Assembly (NCBI RefSeq): GCF_018283675.1
Contig: NZ_JAGVRK010000001.1
Location: forward strand, 3,534,001-3,598,000
Direction of reading: 5' to 3'
Source of the DNA: Metabacillus flavus
Lineage (GTDB): Bacteria; Bacillota; Bacilli; Bacillales; Bacillaceae
Length of the DNA: 64,000 bases
Every line of letters begins with the position of its first letter. Position 1 is the stretch's first letter. The notes beneath the pieces were generated by a model. It saw only the letters and a list, made by a program, of their open reading frames with translations, was not told where the DNA came from and made no database searches. The position numbers and the translations under genes are program-made. This document shows positions 33,458 through 42,395 of the stretch, one piece after another.

Positions 33458-34615
33458 CTAAAATATGGAAGGAACTTTTATCATGATGGCCGTTCCTCTG
33501 CCAATTTTCGAATCAATCTCCATCGTGCCGTCGAGCAGTTCGACCCGTTCCTTCATCCCGACCAGCCCGAATGATTTGTTCTTTTTCTCCTTCAGCTCAC
33601 TAAAGTCAAAACCGCTTCCATCATCCTTGATCAGGAGGTTGACGTATTCCTTTGTAACCTCGACTTTAACCGAGATTTCTTTCGCTTGTGCATGCTTTAG
33701 AGCATTGGTGACGGCTTCCTGCGCCAGCCGGAAAAGCGCCACTTCAAATCGGGGAGGAAGCCTTCTTTCCTCGGCTTCGCCGAAGCTTTGAAAAAGCATT
33801 TTTGTCTTTCCGTTGTATTCTTCAATCGTATGTAAGTATTTTCTTAAAGTTGGGATTAACCCAAGATCATCCAAAGCCATGGGCCTTAGGTCGTAAATAA
33901 TTCTTCTTACCTCATATAAAGCATTGCGGACATTTTGACGAAGATTGCGGATTTCCTTGAATCCTTCTTCGGTACCCCGATCACGGAAAATGCGTTCCAG
34001 CAATTCAGAGCGCATCATGACGTTTGCGAGCATTTGCGCAGGCCCGTCATGTATTTCACGCGACACCCGCTTGCGTTCTTCCTCTTGGGCTTCGATGATC
34101 CGCAGACCGAAATCCTGTTTCGCCTGGGCGTCCTCAAGCAGCATCCCAACCTGGCGCAGGTCCTGGCTTAAGTAATTTAAGACGACCCCGATTTGAGTGA
34201 CAAGCGCTTCAGACCGTTCGATGATTTCCTGAAGCCCGAGCAGCCTTCTCTCCAGCTCGTCCCGCCGGTCGCGAAGCTGTTTTTCACGGTGCTGCATTGT
34301 CGTTAGTTCAACCTGCAGGGCATGAGCCCTTTCATACGCTTCCCGAATTTCATTTTCTGTAAACAGGTTGAAATTTTTGCTTACCTCTGACAGCCTTTTT
34401 CTAGCGTGTCTTGCCTGGATCTCAAGCTTGTCCCCCGCATCAATCACATCATTTACCTGTGTTTTAATGAGGGTCAGCTCTTCAACAAGCGACTCATATT
34501 GAGTACGTGACTGCTCGCCGATTGCAAAGATTTCCCCTTTGCTTCCGTCCACTGTGGAGATCATTTTATTCAGGATTTCATCCAGCACCACGCTGTCCAG
34601 CTTTTTGGTATTCAC
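33458..34615 (-). CDS. degS: sensor histidine kinase DegS
   Basis: A 385-residue cytoplasmic kinase with no membrane segment, as expected for DegS. The N-terminal half is a coiled-coil sensor. The H-box is VSREIHDGPAQMLANVMMRSEL (His about 189), then the RRIIYDLRPMALDDLGL dimer region and an ATPase domain with LAQEAVTNALKHA, DDGSGF and FGLVGMKERVELL. It phosphorylates DegU. Start is GTG 34615 with GGAGG nine bases before it. Confidence 0.96.
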   Translation of the reverse strand: MNTKKLDSVVLDEILNKMISTVDGSKGEIFAIGEQSRTQYESLVEELTLIKTQVNDVIDAGDKLEIQARHARKRLSEVSKNFNLFTENEIREAYERAHALQVELTTMQHREKQLRDRRDELERRLLGLQEIIERSEALVTQIGVVLNYLSQDLRQVGMLLEDAQAKQDFGLRIIEAQEEERKRVSREIHDGPAQMLANVMMRSELLERIFRDRGTEEGFKEIRNLRQNVRNALYEVRRIIYDLRPMALDDLGLIPTLRKYLHTIEEYNGKTKMLFQSFGEAEERRLPPRFEVALFRLAQEAVTNALKHAQAKEISVKVEVTKEYVNLLIKDDGSGFDFSELKEKKNKSFGLVGMKERVELLDGTMEIDSKIGRGTAIMIKVPSIF

Positions 34616-34647
34616 CAGAAATTACCTCCGTTGCTGTAAATGTCATG

Positions 34648-34677
34648 ATTATGTTATGAGATTGTGATTGAAGTCAA
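34648..34677 (-). promoter_or_regulatory. sigma-A promoter of degS
   Basis: TTGACT (34677-34672), 18-base spacer, CATAAT (34653-34648). It overlaps the divergent yvyE promoter. Confidence 0.7.
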
Positions 34678-34696
34678 ATATGTGCCGCTATATAAT
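34668..34696 (+). promoter_or_regulatory. sigma-A promoter of yvyE
   Basis: TTGAAG (34668-34673), 17-base spacer, TATAAT (34691-34696). It gives a leader of about 90 bases to the yvyE start. Confidence 0.75.
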
Positions 34697-34795
34697 GGAA
34701 TAATGCAAGCGTAGAAAAACGCTCGCAATTGGCAGAAAAATCTGATGAAACAAGCATACCGGTTTTTCCCCGTGTAAGCCAGGAGGTGTACAAAC

Positions 34796-35431
34796 ATGCT
34801 TTCTACTTATTATACAGCAAAAGGCAGCGGAGAGCATGAGATAATCATCCAGAAGTCGCGATTTATCTGCCATATAAAGCGTGTTGAGACAGAAGAAGAA
34901 GCACAGGCGTTTATTCAGGAAATCAAGAAAAAACATCATAATGCAACCCACAATTGTTCCGCCTATTTAATAGGAGAAAGAGATGAAATCCAAAAGGCGA
35001 ACGATGACGGGGAGCCAAGCGGAACAGCTGGAGTTCCAATGCTTGAAGTACTGAAGAAACGCGGGCTTAAAGATACTGCTGCCGTTGTGACCAGGTATTT
35101 CGGCGGCATCAAGCTCGGTGCAGGCGGCTTGATCCGCGCATATGGCCAGGCTGTTTCAGAAGGATTAAACCATACAGGTATAGTAAAGCGTAAATTAATG
35201 AAAATTATGCATACTAAAATTGACTATACATGGCTTGGGAAGCTTGAAAATGAGCTTCGGTCCTCAGAATACCTCATTAAAGAAATACATTATTTGAACG
35301 ATGTAGAGATAGAGACTTTTGTTGCTTCAGATCAAACGGATACCTTCACCAAGTGGATGACAGAATTGACAAACGGCCAAAGCGAAATAACGCAAGGAGA
35401 TGTCACGTATTTGGAAGAAGAGGTTAGTTAG
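34796..35431 (+). CDS. yvyE: YigZ/IMPACT family protein YvyE
   Basis: A 211-residue protein of the YigZ/IMPACT family. The N-terminal domain has EIIIQKSRFICHIKRVETEEEA, THNCSAYLIG, DDGEPSGTAG and RYFGGIKLGAGGLIRAYG, the family hallmarks. The C-terminal ferredoxin-like part resembles an EF-G segment. The family has been linked to translation or proteolysis control, but the activity is unsettled. It is followed at 11 bases by an LCP gene, as in B. subtilis. Confidence 0.95.
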   Translation: MLSTYYTAKGSGEHEIIIQKSRFICHIKRVETEEEAQAFIQEIKKKHHNATHNCSAYLIGERDEIQKANDDGEPSGTAGVPMLEVLKKRGLKDTAAVVTRYFGGIKLGAGGLIRAYGQAVSEGLNHTGIVKRKLMKIMHTKIDYTWLGKLENELRSSEYLIKEIHYLNDVEIETFVASDQTDTFTKWMTELTNGQSEITQGDVTYLEEEVS

Positions 35432-35442
35432 GAGAAGATTGT

Positions 35443-36477
35443 ATGGCTGAATATAGACGCGTAGTCAGAAAGAAGAAAAAGAAGAAATCGGTTTTTAAGC
35501 GAATCATGTTTTTTTTACTGCTCCTGCTGTTAATCGCAGGCGGGTATTTCGCCTTCATGTTCGTATCAGCATGGCAGGCAGCGGACCGGTCTTACGAAAG
35601 CCTTGAACGGGGAGATAAATCCGCATTAAGGGAATCAGCGGTTGAACTTGCTAAAGATCCGGTTTCCATTCTCATTATGGGTGTTGAAGATTACTCAACC
35701 GGCGGTGAAGGCGGACGAAGCGATACACTGATCGTCATGACGCTGAATCCGAAGGAAAAATCGATGAAAATGCTGAGTATTCCCCGTGATACACTCGTAG
35801 ATGTAGAAGGTCACGGCGAAACGAAGATCACCCATTCTTATTCATATGGAGGAAAAGAGCTGACGGTCCAAACGGTCGAAGATTTCCTCGATATTCCGAT
35901 CGATTATTATGCAACGGTAAACTTTAAAGCCTTCAAAAAGGTCATTGACGAGCTTGGCGGGGTTGAAGTGAACGTTCCATTCGATTTTTACGAAAAAAGT
36001 GATGTAACCAACAAACGCATCTACTTTAAAGAGGGTAAGCAGACTCTTGATGGAGAAGAAGCCCTTGCCTATGCAAGGATGAGAAAACGCGATCCGCGCG
36101 GAGACTTCGGACGGAATGACAGACAAAAGGAAATCATTACCGCCATCATCAAAAAAGCAACCACCCCTCAAAATATTTTGAAGGTGGATGACATCGCCAA
36201 TCAAATTTCAGAAAATGTGGAAACCAATCTTCGCATTTCAGAAGCAATGGGCTTCCAGCAATCCTACAGCGGATTTTCAACTGAAAAGATTGATCAGCTG
36301 AAAATTGAAGGCGAGGATTTAAACCTGAACAGCGGCTATTACTATAAGCCAATCGAAGAAAAACTGGATCTCGTTAAAGAAGAGCTTCAGGCACATCTGG
36401 AACACAAAAAGGTAAGCATCCGTGAGGAACAGAACGAAAATCCTCTTGCAGAAGAAGATTTGGATAGCGAAAACTAA
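35443..36477 (+). CDS. LytR-CpsA-Psr ligase (TagV/YvhJ-like)
   Basis: A 344-residue membrane protein. Residues 1-20 are strongly basic (RRVVRKKKKKKSVFKR), followed by one membrane helix (MFFLLLLLLIAGGYFAFMFV). The outer LCP domain has GRSDTLIVMTLNP, SIPRDTLVDVEG, GGVEVNVPFDF and YARMRKRDPRGDFGRNDRQKE, with the arginines that bind polyprenyl pyrophosphate. LCP enzymes transfer wall teichoic acid or other polymers to peptidoglycan. Position next to yvyE matches TagV/YvhJ of B. subtilis. The polysaccharide made by the operon at 42.5-51.5 kb is one possible substrate. Confidence 0.92.
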   Translation: MAEYRRVVRKKKKKKSVFKRIMFFLLLLLLIAGGYFAFMFVSAWQAADRSYESLERGDKSALRESAVELAKDPVSILIMGVEDYSTGGEGGRSDTLIVMTLNPKEKSMKMLSIPRDTLVDVEGHGETKITHSYSYGGKELTVQTVEDFLDIPIDYYATVNFKAFKKVIDELGGVEVNVPFDFYEKSDVTNKRIYFKEGKQTLDGEEALAYARMRKRDPRGDFGRNDRQKEIITAIIKKATTPQNILKVDDIANQISENVETNLRISEAMGFQQSYSGFSTEKIDQLKIEGEDLNLNSGYYYKPIEEKLDLVKEELQAHLEHKKVSIREEQNENPLAEEDLDSEN

Positions 36478-36481
36478 TTTT

Positions 36482-36512
36482 CCAAGGCCTCCATTTTTAG
36501 GAGGCCTTTTCT
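36482..36512 (+). terminator. terminator of yvyE-LCP operon
   Basis: AAGGCCTCC pairs with GGAGGCCTT around ATTTTTA, followed by TTCTATTT. Confidence 0.8.
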
Positions 36513-36711
36513 ATTTCAATATAGTAGTTATTTAGACCTAACCAAATAAAGATTCTTTTATCATAATTTTTTTCCTTATTATTCTATAAAAAATAAAACA
36601 ATAAATTATAAGGTAAATTTCTTAACAAATAAAGACAAAAACTTTAACAATTTGTAAAAATGTGCGAAATTATACAGACACATTGTGACCTTTTTGTTAA
36701 AATAAAGACAA

Positions 36712-36750
36712 AAATAGCCTCTGATACCAATTCAGAGGTTATTTTTTTGG
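36712..36750 (+). terminator. terminator-like hairpin just before the amidase ribosome site
   Basis: AATAGCCTCTG pairs with CAGAGGTTATT, followed by seven T's. It ends 12 bases before the amidase ribosome site and cannot be the terminator of the LCP operon, which has its own. It may attenuate the amidase operon; no riboswitch fold was recognised upstream (36513-36711 is very AT-rich). Confidence 0.6.
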
Positions 36751-36776
36751 GAAAATACTCACGGGAGGGAATACCA

Positions 36777-39185
36777 ATCAAACGAAATAAATTGGTTAGT
36801 TCGTTCGTCTGTCTTAGCGTTTTGGCAACATTGCCTATTCAGCCAGGTACTGCATCTGCAGCTGAATATCCTTATACAGGAGTAACGGTTTCTGGAAGCA
36901 CGGCTATGCACTGGGGTGCAGAAAAGGATTACAAAATTACCAAGACCATCTCTTCAGCTGAATCTGTAGCTGTTTTAAATGAATTCACAAATGCAGCAAA
37001 TGAAACTTGGCTTCGAATCAATCATGAAGGAACAACCGGATGGGTAATGGAATCCCAGGTAAAAGAACTGGACAAGCCTGTACCTTACGGATTCATCGCA
37101 AGTGATGATGCCGCGGTTCATCGCAGTGCAGAAAGCTCATCAACTGTGTCTGCAGAACCGGGAAAAAATACGATGGTTGAAATCTCAAGCAGTTTTGTAA
37201 ATAAGGAGCAGGAAATTTGGTATCAAGTTAAATCCTCTGACTGGTCAGGATGGATTCATTCCGATCAAATCATGTTTAAACCACAACCCTTTTCCGCCTA
37301 CAATACAAGCAGTACCCAGGAAATTCGAAGCGGTGCAGCTTCAAATTACAGACTGCTGTACACCTTAAAGCAAAATGAATCCATAAAAATTACGGATTTC
37401 TATATTAACTCAGCCTCCGAGCCTTATTACGGAGTTGAGCTTTCAAACGGAACAAAAGGCTGGACGAAAGCAGAAACACTGACTTACTCTTACCAGGCTA
37501 AACCTTCTGCCATTCAAAAAACGGTTTATGCAAAGTTAAATCCAACGAGCATTCACCGTTCAGCGGATTCTGCTGAACGCAAGGTTTACGAGGCTCCTAT
37601 GAATGAAGAATTAGAGATTAAGAGTGAATTTACAAACAAAGCAAATGAAAAATGGTACCAGGTTGAATATCAGACCGGAAAATATGGCTGGGTGAACAGC
37701 GCCCATACCTCCACATCTCAGACCATTAACGGCACTTTCTATGTACAGGTATCTGAAGCCAATGTCCGCTCTGGTGCGTCAACCGATTATCGAAAACTCA
37801 GTACTTTAACAAAAGGAACCGCAATAAAAGTGGTGGATCAATTCACCAATAGCAACGGTGAAAAATGGTACAGAGTCCAGCTCGGCAGCAGCAGCTTCGG
37901 ATGGGTTTCCGCCTCCCTTTTAACCGAGAAAGCCGTATATCTTAATACAAGCATGTACATCGGTACATACAAAGCAGAATTAAGAAGAGGCGCAGAATTC
38001 AGGTACACTGTGACTGAAAAGCCTTCGTATGGATCTAAAGTTACCCTTCTATCGCAAATTATAAACGCCAACGGGGAAACATGGCTGAACATTCAAACAT
38101 CCAGCGGAAGAAAAGGCTGGATACCGCAATGGGAAGTCTATAAATCTCTCACCGACCGGAACTTTGTTTATGCGAAGGCTTCCGACAGCGTACGGTGGTC
38201 AGCATCTTCCTCCCAAAAAGCTGTAGCTTCCGTTCAATCAGGTGACTCGCTTGTTCTGCTTCGGGAGCTGAAGGGCTGGTACAACGTTGAAACATCTAAA
38301 GGTGTGCGCGGCTGGATTCCGGCAGCAAGCACTGCAGCAACACCTCCAGCAAATATCTTGATTCCACGGGTAACACCTATAGGAACAAGCACAGAGTTGT
38401 CCTGGTTAAAATCTGAATCGGTCAAAGTTAATTTTGACTTCCTTTCCGACCGTACAGCTTACATCAGCACAAAAGGCCTTGCACTAAGGATTCCCGATGC
38501 AAATGTAGAAGGAGTAACCATCACCCAAATCGATGGGGCAATAAAAGTAACACCAAAAGCTGGCTATTCCATTACCATTCATGATAAAAAAGACCGTTTT
38601 CAGCTTCTGATCCATGAAGTAGGGGTTGCCGGAAAAACCATAGTCCTGGATGCAGGTCATGGAGGAAGCGATTCTGGTGCAGTAGGTCCAACCCGACTGT
38701 ATGAAAAGGATGTGACGCTTGCTGTCACCAGATACCTAGGGGACATTCTGAAAGCAAATGGAGCGAATGTCATTTACACAAGAACAACAGACGTTTATCC
38801 TTCCCTTGATGACCGATCTGAACTTTCCAATAACTCAAGTTCAGATATTTTTCTAAGTATTCATGCCAATTCAAACGTAAACCGCAGTGCCAAAGGTACA
38901 GAAACCTATTTTAACGTTGCCACCAACCCTAATGGACAAAAGAGCAAAACGCTCTCTACGAATATTCAAAGAGAGCTGGTTAATCAACTCAATACAACAA
39001 ACCGGGGAGTGAAAGAAGCCGGCTTTGCGGTTATTAGAGAAAATGAAATTCCCAGTGCTTTAGTGGAGCTGGCTTTTATCTCTAATCCTACAGAAGAAAC
39101 GATGCTGCGTTCTGATGCCGTAAGAAGAAAAGCAGCACAAGGCATCTACAATGGTATAGAAGACTACTTTAATGGGGGCAACTAA
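36777..39185 (+). CDS. N-acetylmuramoyl-L-alanine amidase with seven SH3b repeats (LytC-type autolysin)
   Basis: Secreted autolysin of about 802 residues. A signal peptide (KRNKLVSSFVCLSVLATL ... ASA) is followed by seven bacterial SH3 repeats, each ending in a GW motif (GWVME, GWIHS, GWTKA, GWVNS, GWVSA, GWIPQ, GWIPA). Then come an AMIN-like beta domain and an Amidase_3 zinc domain (VLDAGHGGSDSGA, Glu in LYEKD, FLSIHAN, ALVELAFISN). It cleaves the lactyl-alanine bond of peptidoglycan. The start is odd: the ribosome site GGGAGGG (36763-36769) is followed at the right distance by ATC, not ATG. An ATG at 36660 lies upstream of a terminator hairpin and would add a leader of 39 non-signal residues. 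Confidence 0.9.
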   Translation: MKRNKLVSSFVCLSVLATLPIQPGTASAAEYPYTGVTVSGSTAMHWGAEKDYKITKTISSAESVAVLNEFTNAANETWLRINHEGTTGWVMESQVKELDKPVPYGFIASDDAAVHRSAESSSTVSAEPGKNTMVEISSSFVNKEQEIWYQVKSSDWSGWIHSDQIMFKPQPFSAYNTSSTQEIRSGAASNYRLLYTLKQNESIKITDFYINSASEPYYGVELSNGTKGWTKAETLTYSYQAKPSAIQKTVYAKLNPTSIHRSADSAERKVYEAPMNEELEIKSEFTNKANEKWYQVEYQTGKYGWVNSAHTSTSQTINGTFYVQVSEANVRSGASTDYRKLSTLTKGTAIKVVDQFTNSNGEKWYRVQLGSSSFGWVSASLLTEKAVYLNTSMYIGTYKAELRRGAEFRYTVTEKPSYGSKVTLLSQIINANGETWLNIQTSSGRKGWIPQWEVYKSLTDRNFVYAKASDSVRWSASSSQKAVASVQSGDSLVLLRELKGWYNVETSKGVRGWIPAASTAATPPANILIPRVTPIGTSTELSWLKSESVKVNFDFLSDRTAYISTKGLALRIPDANVEGVTITQIDGAIKVTPKAGYSITIHDKKDRFQLLIHEVGVAGKTIVLDAGHGGSDSGAVGPTRLYEKDVTLAVTRYLGDILKANGANVIYTRTTDVYPSLDDRSELSNNSSSDIFLSIHANSNVNRSAKGTETYFNVATNPNGQKSKTLSTNIQRELVNQLNTTNRGVKEAGFAVIRENEIPSALVELAFISNPTEETMLRSDAVRRKAAQGIYNGIEDYFNGGN

Positions 39186-39187
39186 TC

Positions 39188-39823
39188 ATGATGAAAAAAA
39201 TGAAAATTGCCTTGGTTTTTGGCACTGGAATTATTGCAGGAAGTATTCTTACTCCCCTTGCCACCTCACAAGCAAGCAGCAATCTTGTACTGGCAAGCGT
39301 AGAATGGGTTACATCCCAGCTGACACCGATTAACAGCCGGGTAGCTAATCTTGAGAGAGAAATACAAACTCTGAAGCAAATGAATACCAATCCTGCACTG
39401 CCTTCAAAAGTTTATGTTAAATCTGTGATCGCTGACGTCCACTCCGGTGCGATGGAGCATTACAGAGTACTTGCCAGTGTTCCTGTTTCACAGATACTGA
39501 ACGTGTCTCAAGAAATAACTTCTGAGGACGGAAAGTATTACAAAGTCGAATACAGTACTGGCAAAACCGGATGGATTCCTGCAACAGAAGTAAGCGCCGA
39601 TCCTGTCGCCAAACCAGCATCCTTTATTGTCAAAACTCCTGGAGCTGTATACAGCGGAGCATCTGTTACCGGCTATAAAAAAGTAGGTTCTGTCTCTCAG
39701 GGACAAACTCTTAAGTACGTGAATGCCTATAAAAACCGCTCCACAAATGAAATTTGGATCAACGTTCAGCTTTCAAACGGTATTAAAGGATGGGTCAAGC
39801 AGCAATCCGGCGAGGTGAAATAA
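39188..39823 (+). CDS. secreted or anchored protein with two SH3b domains
   Basis: A 211-residue protein with an N-terminal signal or anchor (KIALVFGTGIIAGSILTPLATSQAS), a short coiled coil (VANLEREIQTLKQM, about 52-66) and two SH3b domains (YVKSVIADVHSGAMEHYRVL to GWIPATE; SFIVKTPGAVYSGASVTGY to GWVKQQ). It has no catalytic domain, so it probably helps target or tune the amidase and LytB encoded on either side. It takes the place held by lytA or lytB in B. subtilis lyt operons. Two bases separate it from the amidase. Confidence 0.82.
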   Translation: MMKKMKIALVFGTGIIAGSILTPLATSQASSNLVLASVEWVTSQLTPINSRVANLEREIQTLKQMNTNPALPSKVYVKSVIADVHSGAMEHYRVLASVPVSQILNVSQEITSEDGKYYKVEYSTGKTGWIPATEVSADPVAKPASFIVKTPGAVYSGASVTGYKKVGSVSQGQTLKYVNAYKNRSTNEIWINVQLSNGIKGWVKQQSGEVK

Positions 39824-39827
39824 CGCC

Positions 39828-41354
39828 ATGAATAAAAAGAAACTAATTGGAGGGGCGCTGCTGACGGCAGCCCTCCTCTTCGGATTTAATCCATCCGGAC
39901 AAGCCTACGAAAAACAAACCTATGCAACCGAAACAAAAGTACAGCTGAAAAAAGCATCATCTCTTCAAGTTCAGCTCAACGGACTTTTTGAAATGGAAAA
40001 CCTGACCTCCAGGGAAAAAACGCTATTAGTGCCCTCCGTGGCCGTAACTCTATCAGCGAATAATGGTACGGCTAAGCTAACGGCTGGATCAGACTCTTAT
40101 TCAGCAGGTGCAGGCTTCAAAGTTTCAGAGATTGCGAGTCCTCCTGGAAAAATTGTAAGATTCACAAGCCCTACAGAAGTCAGAAAGAGCGCAGTGGACA
40201 CTTCAGAATCGATACGGACGATGAAGAAAATTGAAGCGGCAGAATACATTTCTGAAATCACCAGCTCTGGAGCAATTTGGTTCAATGTCCAGCTTTCCAA
40301 CGGAACTAGAGGCTGGGTATCTTCTAAATCGTCCATTGCAGAGTCCGCACCAGCAGGATTGTCCTTATTCAAATACGGCACCCTGCAATACCGGGGGAGC
40401 TTCGAAGCAAAAGCGGACGGCAATTTATCAGCACTATACAATCTATTAAGCCTTGAAGACTACCTGAAAGGCGTTGTTCCGAATGAAATGCCGGCAAGCT
40501 GGCATCCTGAAGCCCTTAAAGCACAGGCAATCGTAGCACGGAGCTATGCCGTAAACAGCATGGGCCTCTCCAATACGGCGAAAAGCCAAGTCTATAATGG
40601 CTACACAAAAGAGGATCCACGCTCAAACGCAGCTGTCACCGCAACAGCCGGTGTCATGGCGAAGCATAACGGCAAGCCCGTTCAAACGTTCTTCTATTCG
40701 ACGAGCGGCGGACAAACGGCCAATGCATGGGATGTCTGGGGATCCAGCCAAACAACCTTCCCTTATCTTAAAAGCGTAACGGATCCTTACGAATCATCCA
40801 TCCACAGCAATTGGACGGACACCTTCCGCTCCTCAACGATTTTGGGGAAATTCGGATTCAATCCAGAGACAACCGTTCTTTATGATATTAAAGCCATACC
40901 AACTGGTCAAAATGGAGAGATTGGCCAAGTAACGATAACGACCTCTGCCGGCAGTAAAACAATCAGCGGAAAAGAAGGCGAGATTCGTTCGCTTTTCCCA
41001 GTCGCCAAATATTACAACCAGCTGCGCTCCAACTGGTTCACGATGAATCCAGTCAAGTCTTTTACGGTTAAAGGCACCGGCTCCGCCGTTCAGCAGCAAT
41101 TTTCCGTAACAGGCAGCACTGTAATGGCAGCTGATGGGACAACATCCACAGTCCAGGGAGCACAGGTGAGCATTCAAACTGCTTCCGGTGAAGTCACGCA
41201 AGAATCCGATCCTGCCACCATCGCCATCAACGGCAAAGGCTGGGGACACCGCATCGGCATGAGCCAATACGGCGCCAACGGCTTCGCCCAAAAAGGCTTC
41301 AAAGCAGAAGCAATCGTCCAGCATTACTTCCCTGGTACCGTTGTGGGGAAATAA
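39828..41354 (+). CDS. SpoIID/LytB domain protein (LytB-like amidase enhancer)
   Basis: A 508-residue secreted protein. A signal peptide (KKLIGGALLTAALLFGF ... GQAYE) is followed by an SH3-like segment (VRFTSPTEVRKSA to GWVSSKS) and the SpoIID/LytB domain: SLEDYLKGVVPNEMPASWHPEALKAQAIVARSYAV, FFYSTSGGQTA, and GWGHRIGMSQYGANGFA. B. subtilis LytB enhances LytC amidase; SpoIID itself is a lytic transglycosylase. The acidic residue in PNEMPASW corresponds to the SpoIID catalytic glutamate. Last gene of the operon with the amidase. Confidence 0.9.
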   Translation: MNKKKLIGGALLTAALLFGFNPSGQAYEKQTYATETKVQLKKASSLQVQLNGLFEMENLTSREKTLLVPSVAVTLSANNGTAKLTAGSDSYSAGAGFKVSEIASPPGKIVRFTSPTEVRKSAVDTSESIRTMKKIEAAEYISEITSSGAIWFNVQLSNGTRGWVSSKSSIAESAPAGLSLFKYGTLQYRGSFEAKADGNLSALYNLLSLEDYLKGVVPNEMPASWHPEALKAQAIVARSYAVNSMGLSNTAKSQVYNGYTKEDPRSNAAVTATAGVMAKHNGKPVQTFFYSTSGGQTANAWDVWGSSQTTFPYLKSVTDPYESSIHSNWTDTFRSSTILGKFGFNPETTVLYDIKAIPTGQNGEIGQVTITTSAGSKTISGKEGEIRSLFPVAKYYNQLRSNWFTMNPVKSFTVKGTGSAVQQQFSVTGSTVMAADGTTSTVQGAQVSIQTASGEVTQESDPATIAINGKGWGHRIGMSQYGANGFAQKGFKAEAIVQHYFPGTVVGK

Positions 41355-41365
41355 TAGGTGGGAGA

Positions 41366-41400
41366 GAACAGTCCTGGTAATTTGGGGCTGTTTTTTTATT
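41366..41400 (+). terminator. terminator of the autolysin operon
   Basis: ACAGTCC pairs with GGGCTGT followed by TTTTTTTATTT. Confidence 0.75.
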
Positions 41401-41897
41401 TGGGTTGGTGGTGGTGGCGGTGTGTTTGCACTGACCCCCGTTTCGCTAAAGCACTAAACCTCCGTCCCCGCTCCTCACCAGGCCTTGCCCCCCAGCACTT
41501 GTGGCGATTCTTCCTCTTTCCCCCGCTGCGTTACTGTGGTGGGGGTCAGTGCAATGCTACCCTGCCCTTTTAAAACAAAAAACCAGCGCACCGGCGATGG
41601 CGGCGCCTGACCCGCACTCTATTAGCGAACTAAAGCTCTGGCACCTTCTTCCCAAACCCTTGGTACATAAGGCGCTATAGTTCCATGCCTCTGTCCCCAG
41701 TTACGGTGAAGCATCGCGGGACTGGCACCGTGCCTGACCCGCTGCTCTCTACCAGACTAAAGCTCCGGCACCCTTATCCACAAACCCTTGCAGCACAAGG
41801 GCTCAGAGATCTCACTCTCCTTCCCCACTTGCTTTAAAGCACAGCGGGACTGGCACCAAAAACTGCTTACACCGCTCTCTCCGCCATTTACAAAACA

Positions 41898-41924
41898 AAA
41901 AACCCCCGCACACCGGCAGGGATT
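41898..41924 (-). terminator. terminator of the lipoprotein gene
   Basis: CCCTGC pairs with GCGGGG around CGGTGT, followed by GTTTTTTG on the minus strand. Confidence 0.65.
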
Positions 41925-41933
41925 CTCACTTCA

Positions 41934-42395
41934 CTATTTCAAAATATCCTCTTTCGGAGACTCGTCTCCGTTGATCACATAGTACCGGTCTCCATCCTTC
42001 TGAAGAATCCAAAAGTAGGTTCCGCCTATTTTTGATTCTTCAAGCACGACGGTCCAGTCCTCTTTGTATTCTTCTTTCAGCATATTGGCTGCTTTTTCCT
42101 TCAGCTTACTTTTTTCAATCGGAGTAAAGGTGAATTTTTCAATCCCTCCGACTTGGGTCACTTTATCGGAAAACATTATTTTGCTGATTTCCATGTCATC
42201 CTTACTGATTCCTGATTTGCTGAAATGCTCGTAAAACTTGTTCATATCGTCTTTTTGAGCATCCATATATACTTTTTTAACTGTCTCCGCTGCGGCTGCC
42301 ATTTCTTCCTTTGCATTGGCTTCGGGGTCTTGGCATGCTGCCATGAGAACGATGGATAGGATTATCCATACGCTTAGGATCCATTGCTTTTTCAT
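41934..42395 (-). CDS. putative lipoprotein
   Basis: A 153-residue lipoprotein. Start ATG 42395 (MKKQWILSVWIILSIVLMAAC) has AAGGA nine bases upstream, while an ATG at 42416 lies before it and is rejected. The lipobox LMAAC gives a cysteine at about 21. The mature part is a helix (AAAETVKKVYMDAQKDDMNKFY) and a small alpha/beta domain like the DUF4878/NTF2-like folds. The function is not recognised. It is a single-gene unit, convergent with the autolysin operon. Confidence 0.8.
   Translation of the reverse strand: MKKQWILSVWIILSIVLMAACQDPEANAKEEMAAAAETVKKVYMDAQKDDMNKFYEHFSKSGISKDDMEISKIMFSDKVTQVGGIEKFTFTPIEKSKLKEKAANMLKEEYKEDWTVVLEESKIGGTYFWILQKDGDRYYVINGDESPKEDILK

Larger units (their letters stand above)
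41355..41933. repeat. intergenic region with terminators and dispersed palindromic repeats
   Basis: Non-coding. It opens with the lytB terminator and ends with the terminator of the convergent lipoprotein gene. Between them lie repeat units shared with 55.2-55.6 kb: GGCGCCTGACCCGCA (about 41608-41622), GCGGGACTGGCACCGTGCC (41716-41734) and GCGGGACTGGCACC (about 41845-41858). Motifs of the form CCTTG...CAAGG and CTAAAGC recur. Confidence 0.7.

Noticed and set aside
36513-36711. Riboswitch (c-di-AMP or c-di-GMP type) upstream of the amidase
   Set aside because: None of the conserved aptamer motifs could be found; only the terminator-like hairpin is clear.
36660-36776. ATG 36660 as the amidase start
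   Set aside because: It lies upstream of a terminator hairpin, lacks a ribosome site and would put 39 hydrophilic residues before the signal peptide.
41355-41933. CRISPR array
   Set aside because: Repeats are palindromic, unevenly spaced and few; there are no regular spacers and no cas genes.
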